Assembly: GCA_029204225.1 (NCBI GenBank)
Contig: CM055106.1
Location: 51,343,325-51,407,324, forward strand
DNA: 64,000 nucleotides
Reading direction: 5' to 3'
Source: Diphasiastrum complanatum
Taxonomy: Eukaryota; Streptophyta; Lycopodiopsida; Lycopodiales; Lycopodiaceae
The notes beneath the pieces are model-generated. The model was not told the origin of the DNA, made no database searches, and worked only from the letters and a program-made list of their open reading frames with translations. This document shows positions 1 through 11,604 of the stretch, one piece after another. The translations under genes were made by a program, and so were the position numbers. Position 1 is the first letter of the stretch; each line of letters begins with the position of its first letter.

Positions 1-437
1 ACAGGTTCCGTGATAGCTTCTATCAGGTAACCATTGTTAGTCTAGATGGGGATTTCTGGTGTGGTTTGGGTGACGAATGGTTTGATCAAAGCTTTGGTGT
101 GGCGATGGGAGATGGGTTGACGATCATCGAACATAATACCAATGATTACCATCGAGTCGGTGTTAATCCTGACCTTGTACATGGTACCTTGGTACATGAA
201 GTGAAAACGAGCCTTGTCCTCGTCCCAGATGGCGTAAGCGTGAAGGGCGAGGCCCATGTTAATCTCAGAATGGAAGAGCGCCGGGTAAAAACCCATTGCT
301 TCAAGGAGTGGGCTGGCTGTCTGCAGCCATGGTTGGATCAGAGTGTCAGAGGGTAGAGGCCAAATCTACGTGGCCTTGGGGATGTCATGCTGGATCACCT
401 GTTTGGAGCCAGAGTCTTCAGAGGATGAGGAGGCCAT
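1..437 (-). pseudogene. Unrecognised gag-like frame, 5' part, runs off the window edge
   Basis: A minus-strand frame starts at an ATG at 435-437 with a Ser/Glu-rich N-terminus (MASSSSEDSG) and continues to the window edge. Two TAG codons interrupt it, at 366-368 and 42-44. Both would be Gln (CAG) if the first base were C. The part between them reads as an ordinary soluble protein with many aromatic residues. I do not recognise the family. The neighbouring decayed frames suggest a retroelement gag or a captured gene, but that is inference. The plus-strand ORF over the same bases looks like a shadow. Confidence 0.4.
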
Positions 438-608
438 GTTAGCAAGGATGATTAGTGGTCGAAAAAGTCGGAAAAGTAGAAAAAATGGTGGAAAATGGAA
501 AAAGATGTGGAAACAGTAGAAAACAGAGAATAATGAGTGTTGGATGACAATGATTGTAGTTTAGAGTGCAGATCGGTGTTTAATATGAGACTCAAAACAA
601 TAGCTACA

Positions 609-759
<151 letters not shown>

Positions 760-882
760 TGTATAAATCACTAACTCTAAGGAGCTAGTTACTTAAGATC
801 TTTTTGGTCATTTGATCACTCTGTGCATACAGATTATTCAACTCAACAACACCTATCTATCTTTCTCTTCGTTCAGATACAT

Positions 883-981
883 ATTTATAGCTGTCAGAGT
901 CTTTTGATTAGTTGTAATTACAGTTAGAAGATGATTATTTATAGCTGTCAGAGTCTTTTAATTAATTGTAATTACAATTTA
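883..981. repeat. Two-copy direct repeat, period 54 bp
   Basis: ATTTATAGCTGTCAGAGTCT occurs at 883 and again at 937. Each copy continues into a TTGTAATTAC block, with a few substitutions between copies. Confidence 0.85.
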
Positions 982-1640
982 CAAGATAATTAACAACTAT
1001 TTAAACAAAGATCCGTAGATTTGTTATTTGGAGCATCGTGAAGGAGGAGAAGTACAAAGAGTAACGTATCCTCTGTATATGTCGTAGTGCAAAGATGTAG
1101 GCCGTGATGGCCGTAGTCTGTCTGCAATCGTTTGAACAACTGTTGGTCGTTCGATTAGCTGTTGATCGTTTGCTTTGTAGGTGATCACTTGCTTCCTTTG
1201 TTGATAATCGTAAATGATAACTTGCAGAGCTAAACGATGAGTTGGGTCAACCGTTGTTAGTTGACTTTGTAGGAACTCATAAGTCGTCATCACTGGTCGA
1301 CTTTGTTGATAATCGTAAGTAGGTTGCTTATGTTTAAAAACGGTTGAGGAGAGTTGACTCTGGTCATTCGTAGGAGATCATAAGAAGGTCACTTGCGGTG
1401 GTCGACGGGATTCCGCAAGTGCTCATAGATGGTATCCTACGAGTTTTAATGACTCCCTTGCAGTTTGTGGTTTGAGTCGTGCTTTTCCATAAACAATGTT
1501 TTAACGGTTCCCTTCAGTTAGACCATAATCTGGCGATGACTTTGTAGTTCTGCCTGATTCAACTTTGCATGTAATTCTGTAGACTGATTTTGAGAAATAG
1601 AATTCTTTGAGAGTAGAAGGAGGGCGAAGGGATGAGTAGA
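982..1640. other. Non-genic stretch with short GTTGATAATCGTAA echoes
   Basis: No convincing coding region. The phrase TTTGTTGATAATCGTAA recurs near 1196 and 1302, and GTCGAC-type words are scattered through it. The 89-codon minus ORF at 1024-1293 shows no recognisable motif. Confidence 0.4.
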
Positions 1641-1644
1641 GAAA

Positions 1645-2892
1645 TTTAAACACTATCTCCACTTATGTTCCTCCCACACCACCCACTTCTCCATCGAAGG
1701 CTGCTGAGGGCGACCAACCGTTGCCTGATGACGCATTTGTACAAACTATTTCTATTCCATCACTAGATCAGGCAGATCTCATCGCACCAAATGACAAGAG
1801 ATCATTGGAGAAACTCATAGAAGATGATAATGATGACACTATACATGTCGTCGGGGCTACTACCTCACAAGCCCTTGCAAGCGTCAATGTATTGGCTGCT
1901 CCAACGGACCTAACGACGACCTACCAAGCCTTGGGGACATTCATCCAAGACGCAGTAGCAGCCAGAGCCTCGTTGGACAACCAAGTACTACATTTGGCAA
2001 CCAACAACACCCAGCTGCGAGCAAAAATCACAAAGCTGCAGCACGAGCTGATCATCGCTCAACAACACGAACAAGACGGGCATCGGGAGACCACACAGCT
2101 GCAGCAAAAGCAGGACGGCCTCAACTAGTATATGTAGATCCTCTCCAAAGCATTGACGGATGTCTCCACCAAGGTGTAGGAGCTTCAGTCTGAATCATCC
2201 CAATGGCTTGCCCCCCTCCAGTCGCAACTTTAAATATATGAAGCAGAAAATACACGCCTGGGGGCGAAGGTGCAAGCATTACAAAGTGAAAAACTCTCCT
2301 GGTTAGCTCAACCTGCACCTAACTCAAGGCCACTATCTCAAATAGAGATGAATCTCTTTAGGCGTTAGGTGCAGGTCTATAGTCAAACTCTGAACAGCTA
2401 CCACCCTAGGCGGAGTTCGACAAGTACCGGGCCAGTGCAACTCAGGAGCTCACCCAGGCCAAACAAGCCCTCAAGGCTTGTCAACAGTTTATGGAACATA
2501 AGGCTCAACCAACCCCGGTGGTGATTCCAAAGCCACCTCTCTTTGATGTTGCATAGGCAAGTACAAGCTACGATCAAGGCCAGCAGGCAGCAGGGGCCAC
2601 CAGTTAGGATTAGGGGTCAGGCGGGCAAGACCAAGGACCTCCCGATACTAGAGCTGAGATGCAAGGCCAAGGCCAAGACACGGGTCCCAGCCATAGCCAC
2701 GGGGAAGGACAAGCCTCCTCATCAAGAGGCTCACACACTATATCTGCCAGCCGTGCTTTCAGATGCCCCAAGTCTGTGGAGGAGAAAATCAACGAGTTCT
2801 TATCCAAATATCCCCACGAGTCTTCAAGAGGCGGTTGGAAAATATCCTTTTCAACGCAAACTATCAAGGAAAACGAGCAATCACAGGGGTAA
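1645..2892 (+). pseudogene. Decayed long frame with coiled coil, probably retroelement gag
   Basis: One plus-strand frame can be followed from about 1645 to 2892 with a single frameshift near 2400-2410. It contains eight internal stops: TAG at 2126, 2135, 2177, 2366, 2554, 2605 and 2611, and TAA at 2231. At every one, Gln would restore the reading. The N-terminal part is acidic and Pro-rich. The middle (about 1990-2400) is Gln/Leu-rich with heptad-like spacing, suggesting a coiled coil. The C-terminal part is Gly/Gln/Ser-rich and then Lys-rich. There is no zinc knuckle and no enzyme motif. Gag-like origin is inference from the coiled coil and the setting. Confidence 0.5.
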
Positions 2893-2955
2893 GCATCTCA
2901 AATGCAACCAGTTCGACGATCTGTGATGCGAATGCTTTCGTTTCGTGTTTTGCTT

Positions 2956-3253
2956 CGCGATCACTTGGCTATAAGCGTAAATCAATTTTAGAGCTCACTT
3001 AAGTTTCATTTCGTTTCGCTTCGTTTTGTTTTGTTTTATTTTGTTTCGTCTCGTCTCATTACAGAGCCTGATTGATCTTTTATTGAATTCTTCTCTTTCA
3101 TCTAGTTTCAATTCGTTTCATTTCATTTCGCGATCTTTATGCTTCCAGCATGAATCAATGTCAGAGCTCGTTTAAATTTCACTTCACTTCGTTTTGTTTT
3201 CGTCTAGATTTCGTCTCGTTTTGTTTTGTTGTGTTACAGAGCCTGATTGATCC
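2956..3253. repeat. Two-copy degenerate tandem repeat, period about 174 bp
   Basis: CGCGATC starts each copy (2956 and 3129). ACAGAGCCTGATTGATC ends each copy (3061 and 3236). Between them lie TTTCG/TTTTG-rich arrays. The copies are clearly diverged. Confidence 0.75.
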
Positions 3254-3429
3254 ATCACGAATTATTCTCAAACAGAAATAATCCGAGTTTCACGAATCGT
3301 TCGAGACTTTTATCAGTTTGTCACTAGAGTTCTAGCTGGAATTTGCATTTTCTGAGTGACATTTTTCGCATCAGAAACTATCAACTTTCGAAGGCTAAAA
3401 CAACTATACTTCTCAAAGGATAAGGAGTG

Positions 3430-3775
3430 TGAATTGTCATTGACAACGTAGCACAAAAACTACTAGAAGAATATCCCAATAAACTAGACTGGGAAAGAAA
3501 AGATGAGAAAGCAATGTCAATCATTGCATTCTCACTAAGTGAAAAAAATATTGCTGAACTTGAAGACTGTGAAACTAGTCAAGAAACATGGCAAAAATTA
3601 AAAGACAAGTATGAAGTTAAGACTGCTATTGAGGTGATGCATCTACATATCAATTGTAGAACCTGAAATGGGATGGAGGCAATCTTGATCATCACATCAA
3701 GAGGGTGAAGAGCATTTATTCGCAACTATCAATGGTAGGGCATGAACATGAATGTAGGGTTGAAGATCTCGCGTT
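3430..3775 (+). pseudogene. Ty1/copia gag (UBN2-type) fragment
   Basis: A plus-strand reading frame without its own ATG gives a gag segment with the typical order: charged helix, then DCETSQETWQKLKDKYEV, then MHLH, then (after a frame slip near 3665) a DHHIKRVKSIYSQL-like helix. The same blocks occur in the gag of the element at 22.6-27.5 kb (ESSHAVWERLKQKYKV, MHLHNQL, DQHIEKIR). No LTR or pol is attached, so this is an isolated remnant. Confidence 0.75.
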
Positions 3776-3960
3776 ATAGTACCCCTCCTGTCTGTCAACA
3801 AGGGTTAGAACACTGGATAGGTGTCTAACTATGAATAGATGCTCTTTTAGATAGTTCTCTACTTTTTCCCTAACACTAGCACCACTAACACTACTCACCC
3901 CTAACTCTACTCCATTAAACTAACATTCATCATGATTTTTATGAAAGGGAAGAGAGAGTA

Positions 3961-4072
<112 letters not shown>

Positions 4073-4485
4073 AGATGGAGGTCAGCTCAAATGCTCAATG
4101 TCATTGCTTATGGAGAAACTTTAACTAGCATAAACAAAAGCATGGAAAATGGAAATAATAAGCAATCCACAACAATGGCATAAGCAAGAGTGATTAGCAA
4201 ATGAGGATGCTTGAGTTCCCAAAATGGTAGAGTCTCCTCCTCTCTATTAAGCATGAAAAATAGAGTACAAATGGTGTATGTTTATAAATGGGGAAGGCCC
4301 TTGCCCCAAAATCCTTTTGGCTAATATGTACATTGATCCTATCCATTCATCTTGGACCCAACTTAATCCAAGGGTCCACAAAAAGTACATTAGAAATCAC
4401 AAGATTCATGTGAGTCCAAAGTTGGACCCAACTCTAAAATAATAAACTTCTAAGTTTAAAATGACTTTGGGCCTCAAGTTTTATT

Positions 4486-4850
4486 TTAGTTACAAGGGGC
4501 CCAAGTCCCCGTGCCATAGAGTGTTTGGCGAATCATCATGAGTCTGATGCACTTGATTTGTAGACAGGTGTACCTTTGATTGATACAGATTACTTTTCTT
4601 CTGCCTTGAGTGATAAACGTACTAGTACTTGCATCAACAACATTGCATGCTTCATCTGAAAATGTCACACGCATCTCTGCATCAGCTATTTTTGCCATTG
4701 ATAACAAGTCCAAAGTGTGAGGTAGCTCCTGAGTCTAGGATTACCTCCTGTGGGTCAGGTTGACACTGCACACATTTCTGCACAGATGTAGGTGGTCGAA
4801 TTACCATGATTTGATCTTTCTTCGCGAACATGTATTCTGTATTTTTTGTC
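4486..4850 (-). pseudogene. Ty1/copia protease / pre-integrase fragment
   Basis: On the minus strand a Lys-rich stretch leads to ILDSGATSHF, the copia aspartic protease active-site block (near 4715-4735). It is followed, after a frame change and an apparent internal deletion, by a DLLSMAKIADAEMRVTFSD block (4713 downward). The latter resembles the segment between protease and GAG-pre-integrase that usually reads NLLSV-K. It is antisense to the neighbouring copia piece at 5.05-5.99 kb, so the two are separate insertions or an inversion. Confidence 0.75.
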
Positions 4851-5050
4851 TTCTTATTTTTTTTCTTTTATGCATCAACCAGAAAGTATATAGTTCGCAA
4901 ACTTTTTTGTGTCGCATCGTGTAACTTCCAGATTAGAAAGATCAAACATCTACAACTAATCACGAATTACAAGAGTGGCAGATTAGCCAAGATCTAGAGT
5001 ACTTGTGATGATGTCATTATATCTGATCAAATACTTGTACCCCTTGGTAC

Positions 5051-5990
5051 TTGGCTGATCTTCTTGGTCAGTTGAGGAGCATGACTGCTTTTGTGTCATG
5101 TCGTGTCGTTTCGTGTCCATCGATTGGTTCAGTCATGGAGGACTCTGATGCGGTGATGAACTTGCTTAGATCTAGCCTGCCATCATTATATGAAAACTGG
5201 GTGATGGTCATTTTGACGCACTCAGATCTTTTGCTATCTAGAGTCATAACTATGTTGTTGCAAGAGGACATTTGAAAGAATGGTTCATCCTCATCCTCCA
5301 TTGAAGACTCACATGCTCTGTACTCAAAGAAAGATTCCAATCAAAAGCAGAAGCAGAAGAAGGCAGTCAAGCAAGCAAACACCAATCAGAAGCAATCAAA
5401 CAAGCCTACATAGAATCAAAATCAGCAACTTGCTTAGAATGAGAAGAAGATGTTCTACAAATCTTGCAAGAGAACAAATCACGAGATCCAGGACTACAGA
5501 ATCCTCAAGTTCATCAACAACAACAAGAAGCAGCTAGACCAGAAAGCCAATGTAGTAGCACAAACATCAGAGAACCCTAATGATGAATATGAGCATAATG
5601 CGTTTATGTGAATTATCAGCATGTCCAACAAAATCCATACGTGCCATGTATACAGAAAATCCACATTTGGATTCGTATTCCTTCTCACTGAACGGTCCAA
5701 TATCTTGGAATCGCAGAAAACCAACCTCCATCACATTGTTCTAAACAGAGTCGGAGTACATTATAGCTACACTGGCTACGAAGGTGCATTGTCCATCAAT
5801 CCTAGATTCCATTCTAGGAGTAATTAGCAAATTGAGATCAAGTATCACTAAATAAGAAGCAGAATTCTCAACAAGGAGATATGTTTAAAATTTTGCAGAA
5901 CACAATACATGGCACCTGATATGTTTACGAAGGCATTAAGCCTTCTCCCTAAGCTTCAATGTGATAGGTGTAGTTCAATGCACTGAGAAA
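5051..5990 (+). pseudogene. Internally deleted Ty1/copia element: gag joined to RNase H
   Basis: The first half (5110-5600) is copia gag: EDSDAVMNLLRS followed by SLYENWV and a LLQEDI block, then a Lys/Gln-rich linker, then a damaged CCHC-like knuckle (CKRTNHEIQDY near 5460). The second half (5650-5990) is RNase H: RKSTFGFVFLLTE, then in another frame SWNRRKP and ESEYIIATLATK, and finally a DMFTKAL block near 5925 that marks the polyprotein end. Protease, integrase and reverse transcriptase are missing between about 5600 and 5650. Confidence 0.75.
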
Positions 5991-6124
5991 AACCAGATCC
6001 ATTTCGGTTTCTGCATTTTACCAACATTTCTAACAATGATTTAGCTAAGCGTCAGTTTTCTTTTCCATGACTGCTGGATTGTAATCTAATCGATACAAGA
6101 TCAGGTCGGGATGAATCGATATTT

Positions 6125-6290
6125 TTGTTTAATCGGGTTGAGTCGTTGTCGAATCAAATCATGTGTCGAGTCGTGTCGAGTGTTGTTGTCGAATTTTGAA
6201 TGTCAAATGTCAAATGTTGAGTGTTGAGTCGAACGAATAATGTCGAGTGTCAAGAAGAATGTCGAGTGTCGTTGTCTAGTTTGTTGGAAA
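6125..6290. repeat. Degenerate GTCGA(GT) low-complexity tract
   Basis: Many close repeats of GTCGAGT, GTCGTGTCGAGT and TGTCGAGTGTC. A reverse-oriented relative (TCGACTTTGAC, ATCGACGTTGAC) lies at 47.3-47.5 kb. Confidence 0.6.
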
Positions 6291-6299
6291 GGGTGGTTG

Positions 6300-7023
6300 A
6301 GTTCACCACTTCCAACAGGCTATGCATAAATTCCACCAGCTTCTCTTTGAAAGAGAGTACTACATATAATGTGACATCGATAATAAGATGACATATTCTG
6401 ACTTCCAAGCATGAAACTTACCTACAAGCTCTTTTGAAGATTTTACCCATGGCCACCCCACTTGTGGAGGTAACTCCAAGAGTAGCTTAAGCTTATAATC
6501 AACGAAGACTCTCTTGTTATAATTGACAAAAAGCATCGAGACCAAAGTATTAATGCGGTATAGCAGACATAGTCATTGCTCGATCTTAATATGATAGTTT
6601 TCCAGGATGAAATGTCAAACAAATATGGCAATATAAATATCCAGATTCCATCCCTGCATTTTTGAGTTCACGATCACCACCAGTTGTTTTGCCAGCTCAC
6701 ATAACTTAATCTACAATACTAGAGTAGCTACTTTTGATCTCGCAAATCCATGCAAATATATTTTGGTATTTTTAAGGTGATATTTTGATGGCACGTAGCT
6801 GCTACTGCAGTTGCAGCTGAAAGTATATCTTTCATAAAAATTCACAGAGCGGATACTAAAATGATTATTTTATGAAATATTTCATAGCAGCAGTTACCGA
6901 AACTGAATATGGATGATCAAGGTCTTGATTCTTAATCACCCATATAGACACGGTCACCCCGTTGGACATTGTCCTCTTTAAGCTTTTAGGTAACCTTCGT
7001 CAGTCTTTGTATCTTTCTCTGTC
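6300..7023. other. Upstream region of the dioxygenase gene
   Basis: No gene seen. Short ORFs on the minus strand (6360-6631) lack motifs. The 5' leader probably lies in the last 100-150 bp. I see no clear TATA box at a fixed distance from the start codon. Confidence 0.35.
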
Positions 7024-7026
7024 TAG

Positions 7027-8300
7027 ATGGAAAAATTTCCGGTAGAGACATTTCGAGTAGAGGGTAGATTTGGAATTTATGATGCTGGAGTGCAAGCACT
7101 TTTTGAGCGAGGAGTTAAGAAGATCCCTGACAAGTATGTCAAATCAGTACATGATCGACCATGTGCAAAAAATGTAGTCCTTACTCGGCGTATACCCGTC
7201 ATAGACATGTCAAAGATTTATGGAGATGAACGGGTAAAAGTGATACAAGAGTTGAAATGTGCATGTGAGGATTGGGGGATATTTCAAGTGATAAATCATG
7301 ATGTTCCTGAACGCTCTATGCAGTCTATGATGGAAATGGCTCATCGATTCTTCGATCTCCCAGCGGAAAAGAAAATGCAGTACTATGATAGCGATCCTTC
7401 CTCAGAAACACGCTATGGAATAAGCTATAATGCAGATAAAGAGACGATATTAGACTGGAGAGACTTTCTGCTCCAACGATGTCATCCTCTTTCAGATGAA
7501 CTCATCAGCACATGGCCGGATATGCCTTCTTCGTACAGGTTAGAAATTGTGACATTCACTATGCCGATTCATCATCTTTGCTGTAATTACATTTGGTATC
7601 TGTCTTAATGAATATTAAGGTCATTTTTTGTCTGTGCTTAGGGAAATCGCCAAGAATTACGCCATGAACATCCGCATATTGACACTGAGATTGCTGGCCA
7701 TGCTTTCGGAGAGCCTAGGTTTATATAGGGAGTATTTGGCTGATGTTCTAAAGGAGCACGAACAAAAGATGCTCATAAACCATTACCCACCTTGTCCACA
7801 ACCAGACCTTACACTGGGTGTGAGTGGACATACTGATCCCAACGTCATCACCGTACTTCAGCAGGATGAAGTTGAAGGTCTACAAGTCCTTAGAGATGGT
7901 CTGTGGATCGCAGTTCATCCCATTCGAAATGCATTCGTCGTAAACATGGGCGATCAAATGCAGGTATGTTTGTGTGCTGCTTCCAAGATTCTGTCTGGCC
8001 TTGATCTGTACCTCTCTTCTCAGACACTTATGTCACTATGTCCTTGGCTGGTGGCAGATTATTACCAATGGCAAATATCAGTGCGCAGAACACCGAGCAG
8101 TCGTGAACTCAACCAAAACTCGCTTCTCCATCGCTACTTTCTATGGACCTTCTCTGGATGCCGTTATTTGCCCAGCTCCAAAACTGATAGATCAGGATCA
8201 TCCTCCTCATTATCGCCAAGTTATCTATGGAGACTACCTCAGAGCATTCCGGGCCAAAGGTCCAAACAAGAAGGCTTACCTTCAATCTGTCTTGTTATAG
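7027..8300 (+). CDS. 2-oxoglutarate/Fe(II)-dependent dioxygenase (DOXC-type), three exons
   Basis: The model is join(7027..7538, 7642..7963, 8058..8300), 358 aa. Both introns are short (103 and 94 bp) with GT..AG ends, and the reading frame is unbroken across them. A TAG stop sits directly before the ATG. The N-terminus has the IPDKYV..DRP block typical of plant DOXC enzymes. The core has YPPCPQP, SGHTDPN (iron ligands His234 and Asp236), AEHRAVV (third ligand His290) and RFS (Arg300/Ser302, binding 2-oxoglutarate). Family members hydroxylate or desaturate hormones and specialised metabolites in the cytosol, using O2 and 2-oxoglutarate. The substrate cannot be told from sequence. The N-terminal block recalls the jasmonate-oxidase/LBO/SRG1-like group, which I offer only as a hint. 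The gene is intact, unlike its neighbours. Confidence 0.95.
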
Positions 8301-8351
8301 TAAAAGCACAATATCTTATAATAATGGTTGGTTGATGATAATTTAATACAC

Positions 8352-8475
8352 CTGATGATCCAACATCTTCTAGGAAAGGTTGGGGGGCTGATGATCATCC
8401 AATGCAGCTGCTCATTTAGCACAACATCCTATAGTAAAGGTTTTCTGATGATCATCCAAGGCAACTGCATTGGTG
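8352..8475. repeat. Degenerate CTGATGATCATCCAA repeats just 3' of the dioxygenase
   Basis: CTGATGATC(AT)CCAA starts three successive units near 8352, 8388 and 8445. The second unit ends in TATAGTAAAGGTTTT. They probably lie in the 3' UTR or just beyond it. Confidence 0.55.
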
Positions 8476-8539
8476 CTTACTATTCCGAAATGCTATATTA
8501 TGACACAGACTTTAATATATGCACGGCTGGAAACATGTA

Positions 8540-9440
8540 GTCCAGATCCTGGGTGAAGTAGGAAGATAATCTCTTTCATTGCGCTGCAGATCAAGTCAAT
8601 AAAACTTGAGAGCGTAACCAGGACCTATTATATGTATGAGAGACCAAGTCACCCATTCAAAATAATTTCTCATTTGGCAACCTCTAAATAGTACCGATCT
8701 ACTTCAACTAATAGGTACAGCATGACCAGTGCACATTCACAATATAGGCCTATCCAGTTTTCTCTCAAGGCCAATTAGAGCTCCACCTGAGAATAGAATC
8801 CTGCACGACTATATGTACACATTAAGATGTCTACAAATAGCCCAAGGAGTTCTCTATATTGTTTTCTTTATAATATTTACACAATAGTTTATCATTCACA
8901 AAATGTGAACAAAAGAACAAGAAATAACTTTGTGGTATACCACAAAGGATTTGCTACAATGGTTTGGATTATTATAAATGTTTGAATTCAAATATATGAT
9001 TGAGTCTTATTGTGTAAAAAGCATCAAACATTTTGCAGCACTACATTATTTAAAAAATGTGGCATAGTTGTTGACCATTTATTAACTCACCTTGAAAATC
9101 TAAGTTTGCTTCAAATTGTGCACATGGGTGTAGGGGCATAAAGAAGTATGTATCAGACTATTTCATAAATGCAAGTGACAACTTTTATTTGATGTAATTG
9201 GCAACCAAAGCTAGTTTGTGATTGATAGTTACGCAATCTTTAATTATAATTTACAATATTGCTTTAATAATTCAAATAATAATATTATGAAAGCAAACTA
9301 ATGTATTTGTTTAAATTATGTAAAGATCATGAAATCAATAGATGTTCTTAGTTAGTGTTTCACATCATTAGATCAAAATGTCGCATAGTTATATATAAGT
9401 ATGATTTTTAAAATAGTGTCCATGCAACGTTGTGTTTGAT
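8540..9440. other. AT-rich intergenic stretch
   Basis: No ORF with motif support and no repeat structure beyond AT-rich words. Confidence 0.5.
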
Positions 9441-9459
9441 GCCATTTTGTTGGAGAGTG

Positions 9460-9547
9460 CTTCTTGGTTTCCAAGGGGAGGCTCGAACCTGGGACCAAAG
9501 AAACTTTGGATGCCAAGCTAACCAGTTGAGCCAACCCCGTTGGGTTC
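9460..9547 (-). mobile_element. tRNA-derived SINE-like insertion with 12-bp target-site duplication
   Basis: The 88-bp unit is flanked by a perfect direct repeat, TGTTGGAGAGTG (9448-9459 and 9548-9559). Read on the minus strand it contains an A-box-like TGGCTCAACTGGTTAGC (9517-9533) and a B-box-like GGTTCGAGCC (9480-9489), with tRNA-like spacing. A GGGG near the 5' end and CCCC near the 3' end could form part of an acceptor stem. No intact tRNA fold is evident, and there is no long poly-A tail. This fits RNA polymerase III-driven retroposition of a very short SINE or a tRNA retropseudogene. Confidence 0.75.
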
Positions 9548-11225
9548 TGTTGGAGAGTGATCAAATTGGTATATAAATCAGAAGTGGCATTTATGAATAT
9601 TGTGATTTGTAAACTACACAAAGTCAAAAACTCCTTGAAAATATCATCCACCATTAATTGAGACATCTATTCTTTATGATACAGACTTAGAACAATTCAT
9701 GCAAAATTCAGAATATCGAGATTTGGAACACACACACACACACATCTTGATTATATACATCATATTATACCAAAATGTATTTGGTGGTGCAATATATTGA
9801 ACCTTTAACCATGTCAAGATTGTTGGTGTTCGATTTATTGTCAAATTTGTCATAATGTATTTATTTGAATCACCACAATAATACAATAATACAAGTTTTT
9901 GTATTCTATGATGAGGGCGGAGTATATTTATCCCATATAATAGGAGTTTTGTAGCCAAGATTGTAACAACTCGCTCGATTCTCAGCTCGTTATTAACAAA
10001 CACTCAAGAGCTAGGTACAGACAAACTAGCTCAACTAAATGTGCATGGACCTAACACACACACACACACACATTGATTTATTGTCCAAGTTTAATTCTTG
10101 CTTTGTAGTGCATTACATAGTGACAATGACTTTGCAAAAGGTGTTCAAAAAAATCTTGGCATATGAGCACCCTTGTTAAAATGCTAGGTTCAATGCTTTT
10201 GTCTTTGATTATGTGGTTGTTGAGTTGCATATTTTACGCCAATTTAACTTTTGTTTAAGGATATTTTTAACCATCTAGTTGTTGTTTAAAATATTGTGAT
10301 GACGTGGTTTGTGTTTATAAGGACTTTACAAAAAAAAGAAGTAAAGACATACCTAATCTTCTAACATTAGCTGGGGGCTACACTATATGGTCTAGACATG
10401 TCCGAATTGCTTGACATCACAATTGTGGAAAAAATTTACTTCTAATTAGTCAAGCTACTTGTATGTCTGCTTATCTTACACCACTTATTTCCTCGACATA
10501 TCTATATAGACACATAGATATAAAGTGCGTGTGTTGTACATTATTTGATGACAACTGGTCTAAAGTTTACTATTTTTGTTAAAATATTGTTGTGGATTTT
10601 TCTTTGAACGTGGGGACAAACTTAATATACTTGTTATAGTTCTCATATTTCCTTTGATGTTATGGTAGACTATCTAATTTTTACGTAGGTGGATAACGAG
10701 TGAATAACTTATTTCATGTGGTATACTTTAGGAAATACCATGATAAGTCTAACTTAATACTATGACTATAGACATTATTAGAGTCTCCTAATTCGAGAAC
10801 ATTGATTTGATGTACAAGAACAATAATGTATGAGAGACTAGAAGTTTGAAACTTGCAATATGGGACTCGAAGCCTGTCCTTTATATATACCCAATGATGG
10901 TGGTGCTTCCATATCTTCGATATACGCTTACCATGACAATAGGCTTTCAAATGTAGACTTATAAAAGATTGTGCATATGTCAAAAAACCTTATCACAACC
11001 AAGTCTAGGAATATCATAGCACCTTGTTGATAAATTGTAAGGCTTCCTAGTACACATCATTTTAGAGTTTGTTTATATTTAGATGGACCCAATAAACTTC
11101 TTAAAACTCATGCGGCAATCTTTTCAGATTCAGATAATGACTTGCTCAATCTTCAACATTTTGGACATTCTCATGAAAAAATATTTTTTAAATAATATAA
11201 TATAATATTTTTGTATTTCATGTAA
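9548..11225. other. AT-rich intergenic stretch with short (CA)n runs
   Basis: (CA)n runs at about 9729-9742 and 10056-10071. No coding sequence recognised. The small minus ORFs at 9674-10003 and 10714-10983 lack motifs. Confidence 0.45.
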
Positions 11226-11229
11226 GAAA

Positions 11230-11600
11230 TTAGCTACATTTTAAAGTTTAACTCCTCTAGTCTTAATTATAGTAGGATATTCAAGTTGAAAACCATACAT
11301 AAACATAAATGGACTAAAATATGTGGTCAAATGCTTATCATTACCATATTTATGTGCATTAAATTCTAAATAATCAGAAGAACTCATATTAAGAGTAGTT
11401 TTAAGACTTAAAATATTGTTAACCAAAAGTGTCCACTGAATTGTTCATCTCGATCACTCACTTTGTCCTTGAGATGTCTATAAAGCTGAATCGCTCTACA
11501 AATATTTGAGCTAAGTCAAATGTCTTTGTAGTTATCTTTACAAGAATGAACGTAACTAGTTTGGTAAGGTAGTTAAGTGCTGCTCAAAAAAAAAAATTGG
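11230..11600 (-). pseudogene. Decayed Ty3 integrase fragment
   Basis: On the minus strand the order of remnants matches a Ty3 integrase: an NYLTKLV..FILVKITTKT block (about 11590-11520), a FVERF helix, a SDRDEQFSGHFW block around the second catalytic Asp (about 11460-11420), and finally FSPFMFMYGFQLEYP near 11300-11260, the usual SPF..VYG segment after the catalytic Glu. Each block is in a different frame, so several indels separate them. No LTR was found. Confidence 0.65.
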
Positions 11601-11604
11601 AAAT

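Noticed and set aside
7974..8540. Additional ORFs over and after the dioxygenase (7974-8300, 8328-8540)
   Set aside because: The first is out-of-frame intron plus part of exon 3. The second is a chance frame through the 3' repeats.
9475..9547. A functional tRNA gene on the minus strand
   Set aside because: A- and B-boxes are visible, but the acceptor and other stems do not pair properly, and the exact 12-bp flanking repeat points to an inserted retroposon.
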